A stretch of 18,972 bases of DNA from an uncultured Synergistaceae bacterium (GTDB taxonomy: Bacteria; Synergistota; Synergistia; Synergistales; Aminobacteriaceae), in the NCBI GenBank assembly GCA_937870605.1, contig CALMZW010000164.1, positions 1-18,972 on the forward strand, written 5' to 3'. How positions within the stretch are numbered: position 1 is the first letter of the stretch; every line of letters starts with the position of its first letter. The translations under genes were made by a program, and so were the position numbers. Of this stretch, positions 7,199 to 15,419 are shown in pieces. A model generated the notes under the pieces. That model was not told where the DNA came from, made no database searches, and saw only the letters and a list, made by a program, of their open reading frames with translations.

Positions 7199-7885
7199 TC
7201 AGTCCGTCTCCGATTCCGGGAGACGCTCGATGGCCGTCAGCCATTCGTCGAAGAGAGGACATCGGGCGCGGATCGCAGACAGCCCGATGTCCTCCGCGAC
7301 GGCGATGCCTGTCGTCGTTTTTCTGAAACCGTTCGACAGTTGGATGAGTCTTTTGGAAGGAGCGGTATCGGGCGAGTCGTCGATCTCCTCGGGCGATCCG
7401 CATTTGGCGACGATGTTCGCGATCAGCGCCGGTTTCACCTGGAGCCGGGAGGCGAGAATCTCCGGCGCGCTGAAAAGCAGGGCTTCGAATTCATGCATCG
7501 CGACATAGGGGATGAATCGCCGCTCGGCCCTCCGTTCGGGAAAGAGGCGACAGACGGCGTTCCGTGTCGCGCGGTTGACCGCTTCGGCCCTGTCTTTTGC
7601 GCACGGGCGTTTTCTCGCGTCGTCGAGCCCCGGCCAGTCGGTTTTGAGTCCGTAATAGTCCATGAAGAGGGTCAGGTATGTCCCGGTTCGTTGCTTCAGG
7701 TGGAGTCCGATGTCGTTCTTCACGCGGCCGAACCGGACGTCGCCGCCCTTTTCGCCCGGCTTGGAAATGATGATCGGCGTCATGTACACGTTCAATCGGG
7801 CCAGATGCGGCGCGAGAAGCTTCGATATGAAAATCCCTTCGGTTTTCCCTTCCACGAGCGCCACGATTTCGGCGGACTCATTCAT
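7199..7885 (-). CDS. DUF4276 family protein with TOPRIM-like motifs
   Basis: A 228-residue protein. The N-terminal VALVEGKTEGIF (Glu12, Glu16), the strand ending LTLFMDYYGL (Asp76) and the later MHEFEALLFS (130-139) match the DUF4276 pattern as I know it. The E...D spacing is reminiscent of TOPRIM nuclease folds in OLD/AriB-type effectors; TOPRIM assignment is inference. The start ATG 7885 has GGAGG 8 bases upstream and overlaps the end of the ATPase gene by 8 bases, so the two are co-translated. Such ATPase + DUF4276 pairs recur in bacteria and are suspected to be defence or toxin modules. Likely the nuclease/effector partner of the ATPase. No membrane segment or signal peptide is visible. 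Confidence 0.82.
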   Translation of the reverse strand: MNESAEIVALVEGKTEGIFISKLLAPHLARLNVYMTPIIISKPGEKGGDVRFGRVKNDIGLHLKQRTGTYLTLFMDYYGLKTDWPGLDDARKRPCAKDRAEAVNRATRNAVCRLFPERRAERRFIPYVAMHEFEALLFSAPEILASRLQVKPALIANIVAKCGSPEEIDDSPDTAPSKRLIQLSNGFRKTTTGIAVAEDIGLSAIRARCPLFDEWLTAIERLPESETD

Positions 7886-8981
7886 AGACCGGGCCTCCGG
7901 GAATGACGTTCTTGCTCCAGAGTTCGCCGACCGAATAGTCCTCGAGCCATTCGCTGAAATCCTCCTGCCGGAGCCTTTCGAAGGTCGACGCGCCGTCCCT
8001 GCGGTTGACGACGATAATGTCTTCGACGGCGAAATGGTCGATCAGCGCGGGCGATTGTGTGGCGACGATCATTTGGGTCCGGGTCGAGACGTTTTCGATC
8101 AGCTCCGAAAGAATGGAGATCGCGGCCGGATGAAGCCCCAGCTCCGGCTCGTCGATGATGATTGTCGAGGGCGGATTCGGCTGGAGCAGCGCCGTCGTCA
8201 GGCAGATGAAGCGGATCGTGCCGTCGGAGAGATGGTACGGCTGCATCGGGTAGTCCGAACCCCTCTGTCGCCAGGAGAGTTTGACCTTCCGCTTTTCGCC
8301 GAATGTCATGACGTCCAGAAGGAAGTCGTCGAAGAAGGGCGTCGCGAGGCGGACGGCGTCGACGATCTCCGCGTAGCGACGCGGATGCTCATTGCGCAGA
8401 CGGAGCAGGAACGGGGCGATGTTCGCGGCGTCACGCCGGAGCATGCCGCAATCTTCGACGATCTCCGACCGTCGCATGGGGGCCGTTGCGCCCGTGTCGT
8501 GAAAGTGATATACGGTCCAGCCGGAAACGGCGTCGTAGACGTAGAATCCGACGCCTCGTTCGGAGCGTATGCCTTCTTCGTCCTTCCAGTCCGGAAGGTT
8601 ACTTTCGGAAATTCCGGATCCGATGGTTTTCCAATTTTCGAGCACGTATTTTTCAGCTTCCGTTTTTATCAGAAATTTCTCGTCGGCTGTCGGTTCGAGC
8701 GAAAAACCATACTCGTTTTGGTCGAAACGGAAATGAATGACGATCTCTTTCGTGCATTTCGGACCGTTGAACAGAAAATCATCCGCGCCGCCCCGTGACA
8801 GGACATACCCGCCGAGATTCCGGGCCATCATCTCTCGAAGAAGCCGGAAGATCTCGATGAAGTTGCTCTTGCCGGCGCCGTTGCCGCCGATGAGCACATT
8901 GAGGTTCCGAAGTTCGAAATCCTCGAGCGAGCGGATCGATTTGAACCCGCTCACGGTGATTTTGTCGAGGCGTTTGCCCAT
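7878..8981 (-). CDS. AAA_21 / COG4637-type ATPase (SMC/OLD-like)
   Basis: A 367-residue ABC-type head ATPase. It begins ITVSGFKSI..L followed by Walker A GGNGAGKS (32-39). The signature LSDGTIRF is at 251-258, Walker B TIIIDEPELGLHP at 273-285 (catalytic Glu278), and the switch segment ATQSPALIDHF at 307-317. There is no long coiled coil and no fused TOPRIM domain, unlike OLD or GajA. The C-terminal GELWSKNVIPG is typical of the COG4637 group. ATG 8981 has GGAGG 9 bases upstream. It overlaps the DUF4276 gene by 8 bases and follows the C69 peptidase by 82 bp. That gap has a small hairpin (9015-9028) but no clear promoter or terminator. Probable role: regulator/sensor of the DUF4276 effector (inference). 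Confidence 0.9.
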   Translation of the reverse strand: MGKRLDKITVSGFKSIRSLEDFELRNLNVLIGGNGAGKSNFIEIFRLLREMMARNLGGYVLSRGGADDFLFNGPKCTKEIVIHFRFDQNEYGFSLEPTADEKFLIKTEAEKYVLENWKTIGSGISESNLPDWKDEEGIRSERGVGFYVYDAVSGWTVYHFHDTGATAPMRRSEIVEDCGMLRRDAANIAPFLLRLRNEHPRRYAEIVDAVRLATPFFDDFLLDVMTFGEKRKVKLSWRQRGSDYPMQPYHLSDGTIRFICLTTALLQPNPPSTIIIDEPELGLHPAAISILSELIENVSTRTQMIVATQSPALIDHFAVEDIIVVNRRDGASTFERLRQEDFSEWLEDYSVGELWSKNVIPGGPVYE

Positions 8982-9063
8982 TCGTCGATTCCTCCATGTC
9001 CCGGGTCAGAAGACGACGCGGATGCGTCAGTTCATGGTATCACACGCTCCGGAGTCCGGTCTC

Positions 9064-10800
9064 CTACTTCGCAGCCGGTTTTTCGTACGATGTCGGGCCG
9101 TTCTCGTAGCCGACGGCCTTGAGCCATTCGGCCGGGTAGAAGATCGCCTGCGCGATTCCGGCCTTCGTGTTCAGGTAGCCGTCGTTGTACTTGATGTACA
9201 GCGATTCCTGGAGCTTCCACCACGCCGCCAGGAGTTCGGATGCGTTCTTCTCGGAGTACTGCGTGAGCACCCGGTGCGCGCCTCGCACGTCGCCCTTTTC
9301 CCGGAGCGCGAGCGCCTTGGCCTCGACGCCCTGCTGCAGGCCGAAGGCGCGGGATTCAAACCGTCGCTGCTCTGTCCGGATGTCCGTGATCATGTAGGAA
9401 TACTTGAGCATGGCGTAGTTGGCCACGAAGTTGAATGTGGTCCACATGCTGCCCTTGTCGAACCGGAGAACGTCGGCCTTCTGGACGGACGGATGAATCC
9501 CGGAGCCGCCCGCGTAAAGCGGGAAGAGCACGGACGTCGCCGGGCGATCCTCGCCGAGCCAGGTCACCCCGCCGATGGGAGCGGGCAGCCATTTGCGCGA
9601 CTGGTTCACGTACGCGTACGCGCAGCGGTAGATGTTCAGCGGCCGCTCGAATTCGCCCTTGAGCGGCGTCAGCTTGCCTTCCTTGTCGGCGACGGCCTCG
9701 GCGCTGCCCTCGAAGCGGTTGGGGTTCCCGAACGGCCCCGCTGCGAGCCCCTTCGTCAGGTCGAACTCCGTGCCTTCGTAGTTGTCGCGATGGATGGTGA
9801 AGACGTCGAGGACGGAGAGCTTCTTGTCGGGCTTGATCGCGAACGGGTACGCGCGTGTCAACGGGCCGTCGACCCACGCCGGAAGGTTCAGCGACGGCGC
9901 CGCGAGCGACTGGGCGCGCCAGACGCGCCGCAGCGAGTAGTACGGGTGATGGAATTCCCCGTCGCCGTACGCGGCCGTCCAGTCGAGCGCGCCGTCCTCG
10001 GGCTTCCACCAGCCTTTGGCCTTTGCGACGTCGAAGATGTTCGGCGAGTGCATCATGTCGTCGGCGTTCTCGCGGATATCGCGGATCCGGAACTGGTTCG
10101 CCGCGACGAAGTAGCAGTCGTCCGGAACGCGCTGCGCGACCCAGACGCCGCCCGTTCCGTTCATGTCGTACCCGGCCATCTCCATGACCCAGCCCTCGTC
10201 CGGGTCCGCGACGAGCAGCGTCTCGCCCGTGCCGTAGTAGCCGTATGTCGCGATCAGGTCGCCCATGAGCCGGATGGCCTCGCGCGCGGTCTTGCAGCGT
10301 TCGAGCGCGACCCGGGAGAGTTCGGACGAGTAGAAGATGCGTTTGCCCGGCTCGGGCTCGGGATGGACCTTCGCCTTGTCCGTGCATTCGCCGATCGAGA
10401 GCTGATGCTCGTTCATGACGCCGTAGTTCGCGTCGATGTAGGCGTAGGTGTGCGGAACCTGCGGGATGAACCCGAGCGGAATGCTTTTGGGCTCGCCCTT
10501 GATGTCGTACCCGGGGCCGCGCGTGTCGGTGATCAGGCGGTGCCGTTCGCTGCCGCCCCACTGCGGCATGTAGCCGAGCGCGGCCGTGTCGTAGAAGACC
10601 GGACGCATGGTTCCCGGCTTGTGATCCATCGCCGGAACATAGACGACTCTCGCGTCTCCGAGGCCGTCGTCCGTGTGCGAGACCATCACCGAGCCGTCGA
10701 CGGAGGCGTTCTTTCCCGTTATGGTCGTGGTGCAGGCGACAGCGGGCAGGGAAAACCCGAGAACGGCGATCGTCATCGCCGCCAGCAACGTCTTTTTCAT
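9064..10800 (-). CDS. Exported C69 (U34) family dipeptidase
   Basis: A 578-residue peptidase of the PepD-like C69 family, an Ntn-hydrolase that cleaves dipeptides. A signal peptide (KK, then a hydrophobic stretch LLAAMTIAVLGFSLPAVA) ends immediately before Cys23. The sequence CTTTITGKNASVDGS then matches the catalytic N-terminus of the family. Signal peptidase cleavage after A22 would itself expose the nucleophile. Lipid modification at Cys23 is a less likely alternative, since position -3 is Ala rather than Leu. Further family-like blocks are ANYGVMNEHQLSIGECT and GGSGIHPS. The ribosome binding site AAGGGGGG lies 7 bases before ATG 10800. It has its own -10 box, so it is probably a separate transcription unit from the ABC importer, although its substrate supply role (peptide use by an amino-acid fermenter) fits the neighbourhood. 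Confidence 0.93.
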   Translation of the reverse strand: MKKTLLAAMTIAVLGFSLPAVACTTTITGKNASVDGSVMVSHTDDGLGDARVVYVPAMDHKPGTMRPVFYDTAALGYMPQWGGSERHRLITDTRGPGYDIKGEPKSIPLGFIPQVPHTYAYIDANYGVMNEHQLSIGECTDKAKVHPEPEPGKRIFYSSELSRVALERCKTAREAIRLMGDLIATYGYYGTGETLLVADPDEGWVMEMAGYDMNGTGGVWVAQRVPDDCYFVAANQFRIRDIRENADDMMHSPNIFDVAKAKGWWKPEDGALDWTAAYGDGEFHHPYYSLRRVWRAQSLAAPSLNLPAWVDGPLTRAYPFAIKPDKKLSVLDVFTIHRDNYEGTEFDLTKGLAAGPFGNPNRFEGSAEAVADKEGKLTPLKGEFERPLNIYRCAYAYVNQSRKWLPAPIGGVTWLGEDRPATSVLFPLYAGGSGIHPSVQKADVLRFDKGSMWTTFNFVANYAMLKYSYMITDIRTEQRRFESRAFGLQQGVEAKALALREKGDVRGAHRVLTQYSEKNASELLAAWWKLQESLYIKYNDGYLNTKAGIAQAIFYPAEWLKAVGYENGPTSYEKPAAK

Positions 10801-10843
10801 CTTCGTACCCCCCTTGGAATGGTGTTATGGAAATTGCACGTTT

Positions 10844-10849
10844 ATTATA
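10844..10849 (-). promoter_or_regulatory. -10 box for the C69 peptidase gene
   Basis: A consensus TATAAT on the minus strand lies 44 bases upstream of the peptidase start codon. No good -35 is found at 17 bases (TAACGG). The region where a -35 would lie is the terminator hairpin of the preceding ABC operon, so promoter and terminator overlap. Confidence 0.5.
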
Positions 10850-10859
10850 CAGTATGAAA

Positions 10860-10881
10860 GAGGCGGCCGTTATTCCGCCTC
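10860..10881 (-). terminator. Intrinsic terminator of the ABC importer operon
   Basis: On the minus strand GAGGCGG (10881-10875), an 8-base loop, then CCGCCTC (10866-10860) form a 7-bp GC-rich stem followed by TTTCAT. The ABC ATPase stop codon TAA lies in the loop. The T tract is short, so termination may be partial. Confidence 0.6.
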
Positions 10882-12042
10882 CGGAACGAGCGCCTTCGCG
10901 AGCGCGGGGTCGATTCCGACGGAGACGCGCGCCCCTTCGGGGTAGATTCGCGGCCGCAGCGCTCCGTCGGGGGCGTCGGCGTGTTCCTGGTGCGGGTTGT
11001 CGATCTGCACGATGAAGTCGGCCGATTGGGCCTCGGTCGGCGCGGAGTCGCCCCCGTCCGTCGCGACGGGCCGGATGACGGCCTCGACGCTGTGTCCCAG
11101 GTAGATGTTCGCGATGACGATTCCCTCCGCGACGCCTTCGCCGGGCGGCAGCAGCACGAGCGACTCGGGGCGGCACATGACCGCGCACGCGTCGCCGTCC
11201 TTCAGCTCCGGGGCGAAACGGGCGACCCGTATGGTCCGCCCGCGGATTTCCACGGCCCCGCTCCGGAAGACGCCGGGGAAGAAGGTCGCCTTTCCGACGA
11301 ATCCGGCCGTGAAGACGGACGTCGGGTTCCGGTAGATCTCCTGCGGAGATCCGGTCTGGACGATTTCGCCCGAGCGCATGACGACGATCCGGTCGGACAG
11401 GCTCATGGCCTCGACGCGGTCGTGCGTGACGTAGAGCGCCGTGATGCCGAGCGATCGCTGGAGCCTGCGGATTTCGACGCGCATCTGTTCGCGCAGCAGC
11501 GCGTCGAGGTTCGAGAGCGGTTCGTCGAGCAGCAATACGCCCGGTTCGACGATCAGGGAGCGGGCGAGCGCGACGCGCTGCTGCTGGCCGCCCGAGAGCC
11601 GGGAGGGCGGGCGCGTCTCGTAGCCCTTGAGCCCCACCATCGCGAGCATCGCGGCCACGCGTTCGTCGATCTCTCGCGCGGGGCGCTTGCGGAGCTTCAG
11701 CCCGTACGCGACGTTCTCGCGGACGTTCATGTGCGGGAAGAGCCCGTAGCTCCGGAAGACCATCGCGGTGTCGCGTTTGTTGGGGGGGAGCTGCGTCACG
11801 TCGTCCGAGCCGATGAAGACGCGCCCCGAGGTGGGCGTCTCGAACCCGGCGACCATCCGGAGCGTCGTGGTCTTGCCGCAGCCGGACGGGCCGAGAAGCG
11901 TCACGAGTTCTCCGGGCGCGATGTCGAGCGATACGTCGCGGACGACGGTGTTTTCCCGTCCCGTCGCGGGGTCGCGGAAGGTCTTCGTGACGTTTTCGAT
12001 CCTGACGGATTCCGGGGCGCTCCGTTTTCCGGGTGTTGGCAT
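10870..12042 (-). CDS. ABC importer ATP-binding protein (FbpC/PotA-like)
   Basis: A 390-residue ATPase energising the importer with the upstream permease and binding protein. Walker A is GPSGCGKT (51-58), signature LSGGQQQR (149-156), Walker B VLLLDEP (169-175), D-loop SNLDA and H-loop His207 (YVTHD). A C-terminal TOBE-like regulatory region runs from about 240 to 390, longer than average. Unusually, the Q-loop reads MVFRSYGLFPH, with Arg97 (codon CGG at 11754-11752) where the family has Gln. Likewise HDRVEAMSLSD replaces the usual HDQ(E)EA. ATG 12042 has GAGAGGA 5 bases upstream; the gap to the permease stop is 12 bases. Substrate class (ferric iron, 2-aminoethylphosphonate or similar) is uncertain. 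Confidence 0.93.
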   Translation of the reverse strand: MPTPGKRSAPESVRIENVTKTFRDPATGRENTVVRDVSLDIAPGELVTLLGPSGCGKTTTLRMVAGFETPTSGRVFIGSDDVTQLPPNKRDTAMVFRSYGLFPHMNVRENVAYGLKLRKRPAREIDERVAAMLAMVGLKGYETRPPSRLSGGQQQRVALARSLIVEPGVLLLDEPLSNLDALLREQMRVEIRRLQRSLGITALYVTHDRVEAMSLSDRIVVMRSGEIVQTGSPQEIYRNPTSVFTAGFVGKATFFPGVFRSGAVEIRGRTIRVARFAPELKDGDACAVMCRPESLVLLPPGEGVAEGIVIANIYLGHSVEAVIRPVATDGGDSAPTEAQSADFIVQIDNPHQEHADAPDGALRPRIYPEGARVSVGIDPALAKALVPEAE

Positions 12043-12054
12043 TCGAATCCTCTC

Positions 12055-14289
12055 CTATCGCGACAGCAATGTCTTGTCGAGGTTCCGGTTGCGTCCGACG
12101 AGAAGGCGCATGAGGCCCATCGCCGCGAGAACGATCACGATGAGCGATGTGGCGAGAACGCTCGCGAGGCCGAACCGCAGATTTTCCGAGAAGTTGTAGA
12201 TCAGCACCGTGACGTGGTACCAGCGCGCCGAGATCAGGAAGATCACGGCGCTGACGGCGGTCATCGAACGCACGAAGGTGTACGACAGGCTCGAAATGAA
12301 GGCCGGCCGCAGCAGCGGCAGGATGATGTCCCGGAAGACGCGCGGCGTGTCGGCCCCGAGATCCTGCGCGGCCTCCTCGATCGACGGATCGATCTGCCGC
12401 AGCGCCGCGACGCCTCCTTCGACGCCGACGGGCAACTCGCGGATCACGTAGTTGATCACGATGATCGCGGCCGTGCCGACGAGCAGGACGGGCGGCTTGT
12501 TGAACGCCAGGATGTAGCTGATGCCCATGAGCGTCCCCGGCAGCGCGAACGGCGTCATGAGGCCGTATTCGAGCGCGCGCTTGAACGGGAACGACCGGCG
12601 CGTCAGGATCGCGGCGGCGATCATCGACAGAACGCCCGCGATCGGCGTCGCGACGGCGGCGAGCGTCACGGTGTCGACCAGCGCGTCGCGCCCGCGCTCG
12701 AACGCCTCGCGGATGTTCACGAGGCTGAAGGTGTAGTCGATTCCCCAGTTTTTCACGAAGCACCCGGCGACGATCGTCCCGTAGAGCGCGGCGAGGAAGA
12801 TCACGACGCCCCAGACGGCGCAGAACAGCACTCGGCGCACGCCCGGCGAGACGATCTCCGTGATGCGCCCCGAGGGCTTGCCCGTGACGGTGACGAACGA
12901 CTTCCGGGCCACCCAGCGGCGCTGCGCCGTGAAGGCCGTCAGCGTCGGGAGCAGCAGCAGGATCGACAGGGCCGCGCCCGTTCCGAGGCGGTTCATGCCG
13001 GTCACCTCGATGTAGGCCTCGACGGAGAGGACGCGGAAGTCGCCCGCGAGGATCAGCGGATTCGCGAAGTCCGCGAGCGAGTTCGTAAAGACGAGCAGCC
13101 ACGCGCTGAGCAGTCCGGGAACCGCGAGCGGCAGCGTGACGGTCAGGAACGTGTGCAGGCGCGACGCGCCGAGGTCCATCGCCGCCTCTTCGAGCGTCGA
13201 GTCGATCCCTTCGAGGATTCCCGCGAGCGTCAGAAACGCGATCGGGAACATCCCCATCGTCTGCACGAGAACGAGTCCGGTCAGGCCGTAGATCGAGACG
13301 TCGTGGAGGCCGAGGAGCCGCTGCGTGACGAGGCCGTTGTTGCCGAAGAGCAGGATCACCGACAGCGTCAGCGAAAAGGGCGGCGAGATGACGGGCATCG
13401 TCGCCGCGGCCGTGAGGAGGCGCTTGCAGCCGATCGTCGTGCGGCCGACGACGAAGGCGAAGAGGAACCCGATGAGCGTCGACGCGGTGGCCGTCAGCGC
13501 GCCGAGCTGAATGCTCCCCCGGAGCGCCGCCAGGGAGCGTCCTTCCGTGAAGACGGACTTCCAGACGTCCCGGGTGAAGGATCCGTCGGCGCGGACGAGC
13601 GTGAGACGTCCGGCCTCGAAGAGCGGATAGGCCGTGAAGACGCCGACGATGACGAAGAGCGTCAGGACGACGGACGAGAGCACCGGGTCGCGGGAGAGCC
13701 GCGCGATCGCGAGAATGGTCGCGAATGCGACGGCTGCGAGGCACGCGAAGAGGCGCAGCAGAAAGATGAACCGGTCGGATGCGTCCGTGCGGAACGCGAG
13801 GAGCGCGACGCCGGTCGCCTCGCCCGGAGCGCCGTGGAGCGGCGCGAAGACGAGGATCCGTTCGCTGCCGCCGATCGTGACGCGTTGACCGGACTGGAAG
13901 GGCTCGTCGTAGCCGGCGCTTTCGACACCCTTCGCGACGTGGGGGTCCGGGCCCGTCAGCAGCGCGACAAGCTCGGGAGCGGTCGTGACGACCGGAACCG
14001 GACCAAGGGGTTTCCCGGTTTCGGGAAACCCCTCCGTCACCGCTGCGTCGAAATCCCGCTCCGCGCCCTTCAATCGTTCTCCCCACGCGGTTCGTTCCGC
14101 CGGGGAGGCTGGCGCGGAAGCGGCGATGGAGGCGGCGATCCCGCGCATCCGCCCGTCGCGCGTCTTTGTGTAGGCCTCTTCGAGCGTGCGCCATACCCAC
14201 AGGTCCGCCGCCGCAAAGGCGAGGAGCGCGAGCAGACTCGCGATCAGGCTCTTTCGGGAGACGCGCGAAAAGACGGAAAAAACGGACAC
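12055..14289 (-). CDS. Fused double-domain ABC permease (FbpB-like) with N-terminal extracytoplasmic domain
   Basis: A 744-residue permease. Two BPD_transp_1 halves are visible, each with an EAA loop contacting the ATPase: EEAAMDLGASRLHTFLTVTLP (from 367) and EEAAQDLGADTPRVFRDIILP (from 638; both written from Glu). FbpB-type proteins are usually about 500-550 residues. The extra length is N-terminal: a membrane helix (14-33), about 140 extracytoplasmic residues and another helix (174-197), an arrangement like a small Cache sensor domain. The start is GTG 14289, with AAAGGA 9 bases before it. The gap after the binding protein stop is 28 bases. It forms the transmembrane channel of the importer with the flanking binding protein and ATPase. 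Confidence 0.92.
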   Translation of the reverse strand: MSVFSVFSRVSRKSLIASLLALLAFAAADLWVWRTLEEAYTKTRDGRMRGIAASIAASAPASPAERTAWGERLKGAERDFDAAVTEGFPETGKPLGPVPVVTTAPELVALLTGPDPHVAKGVESAGYDEPFQSGQRVTIGGSERILVFAPLHGAPGEATGVALLAFRTDASDRFIFLLRLFACLAAVAFATILAIARLSRDPVLSSVVLTLFVIVGVFTAYPLFEAGRLTLVRADGSFTRDVWKSVFTEGRSLAALRGSIQLGALTATASTLIGFLFAFVVGRTTIGCKRLLTAAATMPVISPPFSLTLSVILLFGNNGLVTQRLLGLHDVSIYGLTGLVLVQTMGMFPIAFLTLAGILEGIDSTLEEAAMDLGASRLHTFLTVTLPLAVPGLLSAWLLVFTNSLADFANPLILAGDFRVLSVEAYIEVTGMNRLGTGAALSILLLLPTLTAFTAQRRWVARKSFVTVTGKPSGRITEIVSPGVRRVLFCAVWGVVIFLAALYGTIVAGCFVKNWGIDYTFSLVNIREAFERGRDALVDTVTLAAVATPIAGVLSMIAAAILTRRSFPFKRALEYGLMTPFALPGTLMGISYILAFNKPPVLLVGTAAIIVINYVIRELPVGVEGGVAALRQIDPSIEEAAQDLGADTPRVFRDIILPLLRPAFISSLSYTFVRSMTAVSAVIFLISARWYHVTVLIYNFSENLRFGLASVLATSLIVIVLAAMGLMRLLVGRNRNLDKTLLSR

Positions 14290-14317
14290 CGTCGCCGTTC
14301 CTTTCAGTTGGGAAAAG

Positions 14318-15337
14318 CTACTTCGTCTGCGCCTTGCCCGCCGCGGGGACCTCCGCGTTCCACTTTTCCAGCAGACGGGCCTTGTTCTTCGCGTCCCACT
14401 GGTCGTCCTGGTCCACGAGCTTCATCTTCGCGAGTTCAAACCCGGTGTCGGTCGCCGCGGCCGCGCTCGAAAGCGGGATCACGTACCACTTCGCGATCGT
14501 CTCCATCGCTGTCTTGCCGAGAATCCAGTCGTAGAGCTTCTTGGCCTGGAGCGCGTCCGGCCCGCCCTTCACGAGCGACATCGAGGCCGTCTCGAAGCCC
14601 GTGCCGTCGGACGGGATCGTGATCTCGATCGGAGCGCCTTCCTTCTTCAGCTTGATCTGGTCGTGAAGGTAGCCGATCGCGACCGGGATCTCGCCGATCG
14701 CGCAGCTCTTGCCGGGCGCGGAGCCGGACTTGGTGTACTGGTCGATGCTTTTGTCGAGCTTCTTCATGAAGTCGAACGCCTTGCCTTCGTCGCCCGCGAC
14801 CCGGATGAGCGTCGTGACGACGTTGTAGGCGGTTCCGGACGTGCTCGGATTCGCCATGCGGACCTTCTTTTCGTACTCGGGCAGCAACAGGTCGGCCCAC
14901 GACGCCGGGGCTTTGAGGCCGAGTTCCTGCGCGCGCTTCGTGTTGGTCGCGAACGAGATGGGGCCGATGTAGAGGCCGATCCAGGAGCCGTCGGGGTCGC
15001 GATACTTCGCCGGGATCGTCTCGGCCGCGCGGGAGCGGTAGGGAGCCGTGAGGCCCTTGTCCTTCGCGTCGATGTGCAGCGTGCCGACGCCGCCGACCCA
15101 GATCGAGACCTGCGGGTTGGCTTTTTCGGCCTCGATGCGCGCGACGGCCTCGCCCGTGGTCAGGCGGACCCATTCGACATGGATGCCCGTTTCCTTCTCG
15201 AACGCCTCGAAGAGGGCCTTCGCGAGCGGTTCCTCGAGCGTCGTGTACGCCTTGACCGAATCGGCGGCCATTGCGGCGGACGCCGCGAAGAGCGACAGCA
15301 CGAGAACCAAAAGCAACATCCGTTTCTTTCCGACCAT
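14318..15337 (-). CDS. ABC importer substrate-binding protein (COG1840, FbpA/AfuA-like)
   Basis: A 339-residue periplasmic binding protein. A signal peptide covers about residues 1-24 (KKRMLLLVLVLSLFAASAAMA, cut before ADSVKAY). The mature part starts VKAYTTLEEPLAKALFEAFEKETGI and continues with GEAVARIEAEKANPQVSIWVGG, the typical class 2 binding-protein opening of the ferric iron/2-aminoethylphosphonate group. I cannot assign metal ligands with certainty, so the substrate stays open. ATG 15337 is fixed by AAGGAGG 8 bases upstream. The frame is open upstream to 15448, but that would run through the promoter and put charged residues ahead of the signal peptide. First gene of the three-gene importer operon. 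Confidence 0.93.
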   Translation of the reverse strand: MVGKKRMLLLVLVLSLFAASAAMAADSVKAYTTLEEPLAKALFEAFEKETGIHVEWVRLTTGEAVARIEAEKANPQVSIWVGGVGTLHIDAKDKGLTAPYRSRAAETIPAKYRDPDGSWIGLYIGPISFATNTKRAQELGLKAPASWADLLLPEYEKKVRMANPSTSGTAYNVVTTLIRVAGDEGKAFDFMKKLDKSIDQYTKSGSAPGKSCAIGEIPVAIGYLHDQIKLKKEGAPIEITIPSDGTGFETASMSLVKGGPDALQAKKLYDWILGKTAMETIAKWYVIPLSSAAAATDTGFELAKMKLVDQDDQWDAKNKARLLEKWNAEVPAAGKAQTK

Positions 15338-15419
15338 ACGGAACGCCTCCTTAAAATAAGGGAAATCATTATGGAGAAAACGCTTTGCAATACACGCTCT
15401 TCCAGACATTGACGTGTAA

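Noticed and set aside
7199..8981. Calling the ATPase + DUF4276 pair PARIS, Gabija or OLD
   Set aside because: PARIS has a DUF4435-type AriB and AriA, Gabija and OLD fuse the TOPRIM domain to the ATPase, and no UvrD-like helicase is present. Only the general architecture is shared.
9356..14200. A 1614-residue open frame on the minus strand, and a 1213-residue frame on the plus strand at 10981-14622
   Set aside because: Both are by-products of GC-rich codon bias over the peptidase and ABC importer genes. Their translations are Arg/Ala/His-rich low-complexity sequence without domains, and the true genes in the other frame have motifs and ribosome binding sites.
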